From contig CAMNSA010000005.1 of assembly GCA_946554335.1 (NCBI GenBank), forward strand, positions 1-64,000: DNA of 64,000 bases. Direction: 5' to 3'. The DNA is from an uncultured Neglectibacter sp. (lineage in GTDB: Bacteria > Bacillota > Clostridia > Oscillospirales > Acutalibacteraceae). The notes beneath the pieces are model-generated. The model worked only from the letters and a program-made list of their open reading frames with translations, was not told the origin of the DNA and made no database searches. The position numbers were made by a program, and so were the translations under genes. The first letter of the stretch is position 1. Each line of letters starts with the position of its first letter. Shown here in pieces: positions 59,487-64,000 of the stretch.

Positions 59487-59946
59487 CCTCTGCTACCTCC
59501 ACCTCTATTTCCTCTCCCAGCACGCCTTTTAAAAGCTCTTCGCCCCTCTGAGCCTGTGAGGCATGCTCAAAAAGGACGCTCACCTTTGTTAATACTATGC
59601 CGCTGTCCTCCGGGATATCTGTAAACACCTGAATTTTTTTTGCCCTGACCCCCGCCGCCTCAAGCAGTCCTTCCAAAAACTCTGCTTCCTCCTGCTGCAC
59701 GGCCTGCTGGGCTTTGTCCTGCACATATCCGCTCAGCTCCTCCTGTCTGCTTTCCACCTCCTGTAAGGGCAGGGAGAGATCCCAATCCTGAGAAAAGAAA
59801 GCGAGGCACAGAGAAACAAGGAGCAAAAGGCAGATCACGGAACGAAGCAGGCGCAAAAGCCCTTCCTTAGGGCAGAGCCATACGATCAGCTCCATGACGA
59901 TCCACAGACCGCACACCGATAAAACCGTCTCTTTTACAGCGCTCAT
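59476..59946 (-). CDS. spoIIIAF: Stage III sporulation protein AF
   Basis: A 156-residue protein with two transmembrane helices near the N-terminus (about 8-24 and 32-50) and a soluble C-terminal domain. This matches SpoIIIAF. ATG 59946 is chosen with GGGGG upstream; it overlaps spoIIIAE by four bases. The longer frame to 60159 is not used. Confidence 0.9.
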   Translation of the reverse strand: MSAVKETVLSVCGLWIVMELIVWLCPKEGLLRLLRSVICLLLLVSLCLAFFSQDWDLSLPLQEVESRQEELSGYVQDKAQQAVQQEEAEFLEGLLEAAGVRAKKIQVFTDIPEDSGIVLTKVSVLFEHASQAQRGEELLKGVLGEEIEVEVAEDGS

Positions 59947-61055
59947 AGGTTCCCCCTCAAAAACAGCACCACGGCGGCAGACACCACGCACACCAGCGCC
60001 GTGCTGCTCAGTACCGCCAGGATCATTTTTCCTGTACAGAGACAGGCCCCCAGAAACTTTTTCAGCTTCGGGACCTCGAAAAGCTCTGCCCCGATCTCTC
60101 CCGCCGCGCACACTCCGGACCAAAGCAGGGTCTCCAGGATCAGGGGCAGGAAAATGCACAGAGCCGCCAACATTCCAAAGGCCCCCACCCCGGACCTCAC
60201 TACTCCGATGCTGCTTTTAATGGCGGAGAGAGAGTCGGAAAATGCCCCTCCCACAATGGGCAGCGCAGAGGACATGATCATCTTTGCCGCCTTCCCCGTG
60301 GCGGAATCCGCCTGAATATTCAGCACCGTCTGAATGGAAAGGGCCCCGGAGAAAAGAGAGACGAGAAGCACCAGGATCCATTTGAACACCCCGTAAAGCT
60401 TTCCAAGAAAGGCGTCAAAGCCCTGCTCGGACACCGCGCTGGTAAGGGCGAGGGCCAAAAAGATGTGAAGCATGGGGAAAATCACGGCGGTGGCAAAGGC
60501 GGGAATACAGTTGGCGGCCGCAAGGGTCAAAAGCCCGTAGGAGCTTCCGGTGATCACCTCCCCGCTTGCCGCCAGTAAAGCGGAATACACGGGAACGGAA
60601 GCCATCAAAAAGACAGAGGCGTTTTGGATCACCACGGTGCTGGAGGAGATCAGACGGATCAGCGCCGGAAGCAGGACAGCGCCGCAGGCAGCCGCTCCCG
60701 CCAGAGAAGCGGCCGCGCTGCCGCTTCCGGAGGAAACGCATTGAAACAGTCTACAGAGAAAAAGGCTTAAAAGGATGGCGGCTGCCGCTTTCAAGGGGCC
60801 GGAGATCCGGTCCCTCATCATCTGGGACAGGGCGGAAAAGAAATCTTTTCCCGCAAAGCCCTGGGTGATCCGAGGGGAATCCACTCCCGCTTCGCTCAGC
60901 AGCTCTCTTGTGTCCTCTTCGAGGCTTTCGTACATTCCAAAAGCCCCGCTCTTTTCCAGCACTCCCTCGCTTTCCGCGGCTTCTGCTTTTATCGGAAAGC
61001 AGAACACCAGCAGCGCGCAGAGCATCCATATCATTTTTCTTTTCCCAGCTTTCAT
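59943..61055 (-). CDS. spoIIIAE: Stage III sporulation protein AE
   Basis: A 370-residue polytopic membrane protein with a signal-like N-terminus (about 8-25, cleaved or retained) and about eight transmembrane helices after residue 75. It is the largest integral part of the SpoIIIA channel complex. ATG 61055 is chosen because it directly follows the spoIIIAD stop; GGGGATCTGAT is the weak ribosome site. Confidence 0.93.
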   Translation of the reverse strand: MKAGKRKMIWMLCALLVFCFPIKAEAAESEGVLEKSGAFGMYESLEEDTRELLSEAGVDSPRITQGFAGKDFFSALSQMMRDRISGPLKAAAAILLSLFLCRLFQCVSSGSGSAAASLAGAAACGAVLLPALIRLISSSTVVIQNASVFLMASVPVYSALLAASGEVITGSSYGLLTLAAANCIPAFATAVIFPMLHIFLALALTSAVSEQGFDAFLGKLYGVFKWILVLLVSLFSGALSIQTVLNIQADSATGKAAKMIMSSALPIVGGAFSDSLSAIKSSIGVVRSGVGAFGMLAALCIFLPLILETLLWSGVCAAGEIGAELFEVPKLKKFLGACLCTGKMILAVLSSTALVCVVSAAVVLFLRGNL

Positions 61056-61056
61056 A

Positions 61057-61440
61057 TCAGATCCCCATCGCTTTGGAAAGCAGCTCAAATATTTTTGAAA
61101 TAACGGGAAAGGCCGCCAGCAGCACCGCGGTTTTTGAAGCGATCTCCACCCCATAGGCGATGGAGTTTTCTCCCGCGTCTTTGCACAGGGAGGAAGCGAT
61201 CTGCCCGGAAACGGTGATCCCGGCCGCCTTGAGCATCACAGAGAGGTATTCCCCGCCCTGGATCCCGGAAAGCTCCTCAATCCTTGTGAGATAGGGCTCT
61301 AACTGACCCAGGGTATCTAAAAGGATCAACACCACGGCGCAGACAGCCAGCAGCAGGGCATACTCCCGATTCTGTTTTTTCAAAAGGGACGCAAAGGCCG
61401 CGATAAATACGGCACAGGCGCCCAGCCCCAAAATATCCAT
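61057..61440 (-). CDS. spoIIIAD: Stage III sporulation protein AD
   Basis: A 127-residue membrane protein with four hydrophobic segments (about 3-22, 28-47, 65-85 and 103-120) and the family block YLSVMLKAAGITVSGQIASS. It is a channel component. It lies five bases after spoIIIAC and one base before spoIIIAE. Confidence 0.93.
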   Translation of the reverse strand: MDILGLGACAVFIAAFASLLKKQNREYALLLAVCAVVLILLDTLGQLEPYLTRIEELSGIQGGEYLSVMLKAAGITVSGQIASSLCKDAGENSIAYGVEIASKTAVLLAAFPVISKIFELLSKAMGI

Positions 61441-61445
61441 AGCGC

Positions 61446-61640
61446 CTACAGCCCGAAAATCGATTTGATGGCCTGAAACAGCGCGTCGATCTCATGGATA
61501 ATCATCATCAGCACCACAATGAGCCCTGCCAGAGTGGTCATCATGGCCTGCTCCTCCCGGCCGGAACGGATCAAAAGCTGATTCAGCACGGCGACAATGA
61601 TCCCAATGGCAGCTATTTTGAAAATCAGATCCACTTCCAA
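61446..61640 (-). CDS. spoIIIAC: Stage III sporulation protein AC
   Basis: A 64-residue protein with two transmembrane helices and a connecting loop SGREEQAMMTT, the usual SpoIIIAC form and length. It is a channel component, related to SpoIIIAD. It lies 30 bases after spoIIIAB. Confidence 0.93.
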   Translation of the reverse strand: MEVDLIFKIAAIGIIVAVLNQLLIRSGREEQAMMTTLAGLIVVLMMIIHEIDALFQAIKSIFGL

Positions 61641-61670
61641 ACTGGGTCACATCCTTTCTTTTCAGGCCCT

Positions 61671-62150
61671 TTAAAGCAGTACAAGGCAGGTGAGCACTCC
61701 GCAAAAGCTTCCCAGCACAAGGCAAAGCCTGGATTTCTTTTCAATATCTTCTCTTGCCTTGCTGAGATTTCCCTCCAGAAGCCCCAGGGTAAGGTCAATA
61801 TGCTCCAGCTGTCCTTTGGTCCCGCTCACTCCAAGATCCTGCAAAAATCCCAGGAACAGCTTGAGATCTTCCTGAGTTTGAAAGCTCTTTTTTCCCGCTT
61901 TTGTCAAAGCGGACTTAGGGCTTTCTCCTTCCTTCAGGAACCCGCTCGCCAGCTCGCAAAGAGGAAAATCCCGACTGCTGAGGATCAGCTCTCCAAGGTC
62001 TTTGGAGGCAAATTCGATCTCCGTCTTAAAGCGCTGCAAAAGCCTTCTCAGTTCAAGCAGCGCCCTTTCTCTTTCGCAGAAGGCCCGGCTTTTCAGAAGT
62101 CCCGCTAAAAACCCGCTGACGATCAGCAGGATCGTTCCCAGATATTTCAT
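61671..62150 (-). CDS. spoIIIAB: Stage III sporulation protein AB
   Basis: A 159-residue protein with N- and C-terminal transmembrane helices (about 4-20 and 140-158) around a helical cytosolic domain with LRRLLQRFKTEIEFASKDLG. In structure it resembles the GspF fold of type II secretion. ATG 62150 is chosen with AGGAGG four bases upstream. It lies 43 bases after spoIIIAA. Confidence 0.92.
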   Translation of the reverse strand: MKYLGTILLIVSGFLAGLLKSRAFCERERALLELRRLLQRFKTEIEFASKDLGELILSSRDFPLCELASGFLKEGESPKSALTKAGKKSFQTQEDLKLFLGFLQDLGVSGTKGQLEHIDLTLGLLEGNLSKAREDIEKKSRLCLVLGSFCGVLTCLVLL

Positions 62151-62193
62151 GCCGCCTCCTGTTTTCTCGTAAAGCGCCCCCGCTTTCGACCTT

Positions 62194-63129
62194 TCAAGCG
62201 AGCAAGCGCCTCTCCTCTTTGAAAAGCTCCTCAATACTTTTGACACCGCAGACGCTGCCGGGCGCACTTCGGTCTTTTAAAAACACTACGCTGGAAAAGG
62301 CGCCTGTCTCCAAAAGCTGCCTGCAAAGGGGCCGCTGTAAAAAATCCTCCCGCCGGGCATGTACGGCGGCAATCACCGCGACGCCGGCGAATATGGCTGA
62401 CCTCAACGCCTCCAGATCCTGCGTAGTCAGTTCATCGCAGACAAGATATTGGGGGGATAGCATCCTTAAAGCCGTCTCAAAGGCCGCCTGTTTCGGATAG
62501 CCTCTCAGGATATCAGCCCCCGGGCCCAGGTCGAAATCACCGCCCAGCTCCCCCCGTTCGTCCAGCACGGCCAGACGGCAGGGAGAAAGAAAGCGTCCTT
62601 CGGAAAGAGCCAAAGAGAGGTCCCGCAGGAGAGTGGTCTTCCCGCTGGAGGGCGGCCCCGCGATCAGCACGCCCTGCTCCATGGGTACTCCTTGCAGAAA
62701 GAGCCTGTCCGCGCAGCCTCTTCGCTCTCTGGGGATCCGAAATACCAGAGAGGAGATATCCTTCACTGTTTTGACCCGTTCCCCCTCCCGCACAGCGGTG
62801 CCGCAGACGCCCACCCGGTATCCGCTTCTTAAAGAGAGGAAGCCTGAACGGATCTCGTCCTCATGACGGAACACAGATTGTCCGCAAATTTCAAAAAAAA
62901 GCTCCCGCAATTCCTTTTTCCCGCACAGTGGCAGGTCGTCCTGCTGCTTTTTCGTCACGCTTCCGTCTTTGCGCAGGAAAAGCATCCCCATACTGCCGCA
63001 CAGGCAAAGAGGCTGCCCCTCCTTCAAACGGATATCAAAGGTAGAGCGCTTGACCTCCTCCGGCAAAGCCCTGAGCCTTGCTTCATATCCGGGAAGCAGT
63101 GAAGCAACCCGGTCAAATTCCCGTTCCAT
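62194..63129 (-). CDS. spoIIIAA: Stage III sporulation protein AA (ATPase)
   Basis: A 311-residue ATPase that powers the SpoIIIA channel, related to secretion ATPases. Walker A is AGPPSSGKTTLLRDL (about 168-182) and the Walker B area is YLVCDELTT. The N-terminal part holds the RLKEGQPLCL and GYRVGVCG blocks. It is the first gene of the operon, with AAGGAGG before ATG 63129. A weak sigma-E-like pair lies about 60 bases upstream (TTCTATT and AATACTTA), below the level I would list separately. Confidence 0.95.
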   Translation of the reverse strand: MEREFDRVASLLPGYEARLRALPEEVKRSTFDIRLKEGQPLCLCGSMGMLFLRKDGSVTKKQQDDLPLCGKKELRELFFEICGQSVFRHEDEIRSGFLSLRSGYRVGVCGTAVREGERVKTVKDISSLVFRIPRERRGCADRLFLQGVPMEQGVLIAGPPSSGKTTLLRDLSLALSEGRFLSPCRLAVLDERGELGGDFDLGPGADILRGYPKQAAFETALRMLSPQYLVCDELTTQDLEALRSAIFAGVAVIAAVHARREDFLQRPLCRQLLETGAFSSVVFLKDRSAPGSVCGVKSIEELFKEERRLLA

Positions 63130-63204
63130 TTTTTCCCTCCTTGCCCTTTGGGATATTCATAAGTATTGCGGTGAAGCCCAAAATAGAACAAGCCTTCCCA
63201 AGGC

Positions 63205-63246
63205 AAAAAAGCAGGACCCGCTGCGAAAGGCAGCAGATCCTGCTTT
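63205..63246 (-). terminator. Terminator after pduL
   Basis: AAAGCAGGA (63208-63216) pairs with TCCTGCTTT (63238-63246), with an inner CTGC/GCAG stem, followed by TTTTTT on the minus strand. It separates pduL from spoIIIAA. Confidence 0.88.
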
Positions 63247-63276
63247 ACTATATGTTTTAAGCTTAAAACAGAAGGA

Positions 63277-63843
63277 TCAGAGAACGATCTCTCCATCCAC
63301 CGTTCCGGGCAGTGCGGCGGCATTGGCCTCATCGGTGTCCACATGCATGGCCAGAGCGTACTTGGGGCTGACGCGGCAAACCACATCACCGAAGGTCAGG
63401 GCTCTGCCGTTGTAATCCACCTTGACAGAGACGATCTGCTTGTCAGTGACGCCGGCTTCTTTTGCCTCATCGGGATTAAAATGGATATGACGCTTGGCGG
63501 CGATCACACCCTTCGTCAGTTCCACCTCTCCGGCAGGACCCTTCAAAACACAGCCGGGAGTCCCCTCCAGATCGCCGGATTCCCGAATGGGAGCGGTAAC
63601 GCCCAGCTTTCTGGCATCGGTCAAAGAGATCTCCACCTGAGTTTCCGGGCGGGTCGGGCCTAAAATAGACATGGACATGGAGCCTTTGGGCCCCACTACC
63701 TCAACCTTTTCCGCACAGGCAAACTGCCCGGGCTGGGAGAGGTCCTTCTTATTGGTCAAGGCAGTGCCCTTTCCGAAAAGTGTTTCCAGATCCTGCGCAG
63801 AGACATGAACATGATGCGCGGAAGTTTCCACCATAACCTTCAT
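63277..63843 (-). CDS. pduL: Phosphate propanoyltransferase (PduL)
   Basis: A 188-residue zinc enzyme that swaps acyl groups between CoA and phosphate. The PduL repeats carry the metal histidines in SAHHVHVS and AKRHIHFNPDEA, with GPTRPETQVEIS between. No encapsulation peptide is seen at the N-terminus, and no microcompartment genes lie near, so it probably acts in the cytoplasm as the phosphotransacetylase for acetate or propionate formation. RBS AAGGAGG precedes ATG 63843. Confidence 0.92.
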   Translation of the reverse strand: MKVMVETSAHHVHVSAQDLETLFGKGTALTNKKDLSQPGQFACAEKVEVVGPKGSMSMSILGPTRPETQVEISLTDARKLGVTAPIRESGDLEGTPGCVLKGPAGEVELTKGVIAAKRHIHFNPDEAKEAGVTDKQIVSVKVDYNGRALTFGDVVCRVSPKYALAMHVDTDEANAAALPGTVDGEIVL

Positions 63844-63883
63844 TGATCGTATCCTCCTTCAAAATTTGCTTTCCTTCCCCATC

Positions 63884-63912
63884 ATTTTACTCCCCATAAC
63901 GGTTTTTTTCAA
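63884..63912 (-). promoter_or_regulatory. Sigma-A promoter for pduL
   Basis: TTGAAA (63907-63912), 17-base spacer and TAAAAT (63884-63889) on the minus strand, about 40 bases before the start codon. Confidence 0.75.
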
Positions 63913-63919
63913 CTCTCAA

Positions 63920-63948
63920 TTTACTTTGCAGGCTGATTATGTTAAAAT
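63920..63948 (+). promoter_or_regulatory. Divergent promoter reading off the right edge
   Basis: TTTACT (63920-63925), 17-base spacer and TAAAAT (63943-63948), with TG one base before the -10 box. Downstream the bases CAGCAGTTTTCCGCTG (63952-63967) and a GC-rich part (63971-63995) can fold, suggesting a structured leader or a start-proximal hairpin. The gene is outside the window. Confidence 0.5.
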
Positions 63949-64000
63949 GACAGCAGTTTTCCGCTGTGAAGCCCCGGCAGGATACGGCGCCGGAGCTATG

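Noticed and set aside
1-64000. CRISPR array, rRNA genes, insertion sequences
   Set aside because: No regularly spaced repeats, no rRNA signature stretches and no transposase-like proteins were found on either strand.

Overview
The window is a stretch of core chromosome from an endospore-forming, low-to-moderate GC Firmicute, most likely a clostridium of the Oscillospirales (Ruminococcaceae/Acutalibacteraceae-like) type. This is inferred from gene content and order: a complete spoIIIAA-AH operon, spoIVA next to a SipL-type SPOCS/LysM gene, spoVM, cwlD, a dacF/ytfJ pair, an M50 SpoIVFB-like protease and a SpoIIM-like protein. They lie among housekeeping blocks in clostridial order, such as tig-clpP-clpX-lon-engB and yicC-remA-gmk-rpoZ-priA-def-fmt-rsmB-rlmN-prpC-prkC-rsgA-thiN. 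No rRNA, CRISPR array, prophage or insertion sequence was seen.

Layout. At 0-4.2 kb the genes are on the + strand: a TIGR04086 membrane protein, a SpoIIM-like protein, xerD, a YesL/DUF624 protein and a GNAT acetyltransferase. From 4.2 kb almost everything is on the minus strand. 4.3-8.6 kb: a second Xer-type recombinase, a DUF6873-like protein, radA and cwlD. 8.7-11.0 kb: tRNA-Gly/Cys, an SLH-NagZ fusion, and tRNA-Val/Asp/Phe. 11.1-20.9 kb: hslO, a methyltransferase, a TrpR-like repressor, lysA, engB, lon, clpX, clpP and tig. 21-30.5 kb: a phosphoesterase, thrC, a dipeptidase, yraN, rnhB, rbgA, two lepB genes, rplS and a radical-SAM pair. 30.6-34.7 kb: a sporulation block (SpoIVFB-like, a small SpoIVFA-like protein, spoIVA, sipL). 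34.7-47.8 kb: spoVM, a new 57-aa Cys-rich small protein, then the thiN-to-yicC block. 47.9-53.2 kb: rluB, dacF, ytfJ, scpB, scpA and a site-2 protease, divergent from rpmB. 53.6-58.3 kb: a phospholipase-C-like protein, an RluA-family enzyme, ispA, xseB, xseA and nusB behind an attenuator-like leader. 58.4-63.8 kb: spoIIIAH-AA and a stand-alone pduL.

How it works together. Spore formation is the main theme. The SpoIIIA channel, the coat base SpoIVA/SipL/SpoVM, cortex maturation by CwlD and sigma-K processing by the SpoIVFB-like protease all act in the mother cell. Two sites match the sigma-E promoter consensus well: one before cwlD and one before sipL. The rest is growth machinery: proteostasis, translation and ribosome assembly, genome maintenance, cell-wall signalling by PrkC/PrpC, and secretion.

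Most worth a second look: the switching RNA structure before nusB; the two small genes at 34.7-35.0 kb; a 32-bp palindrome before the second recombinase; and a repeated compact layout in which a promoter -10 box is followed at once by the upstream gene's terminator hairpin. No clearly new multi-gene system was found. Many starts were moved inward from the longest open frame on the basis of ribosome binding sites.
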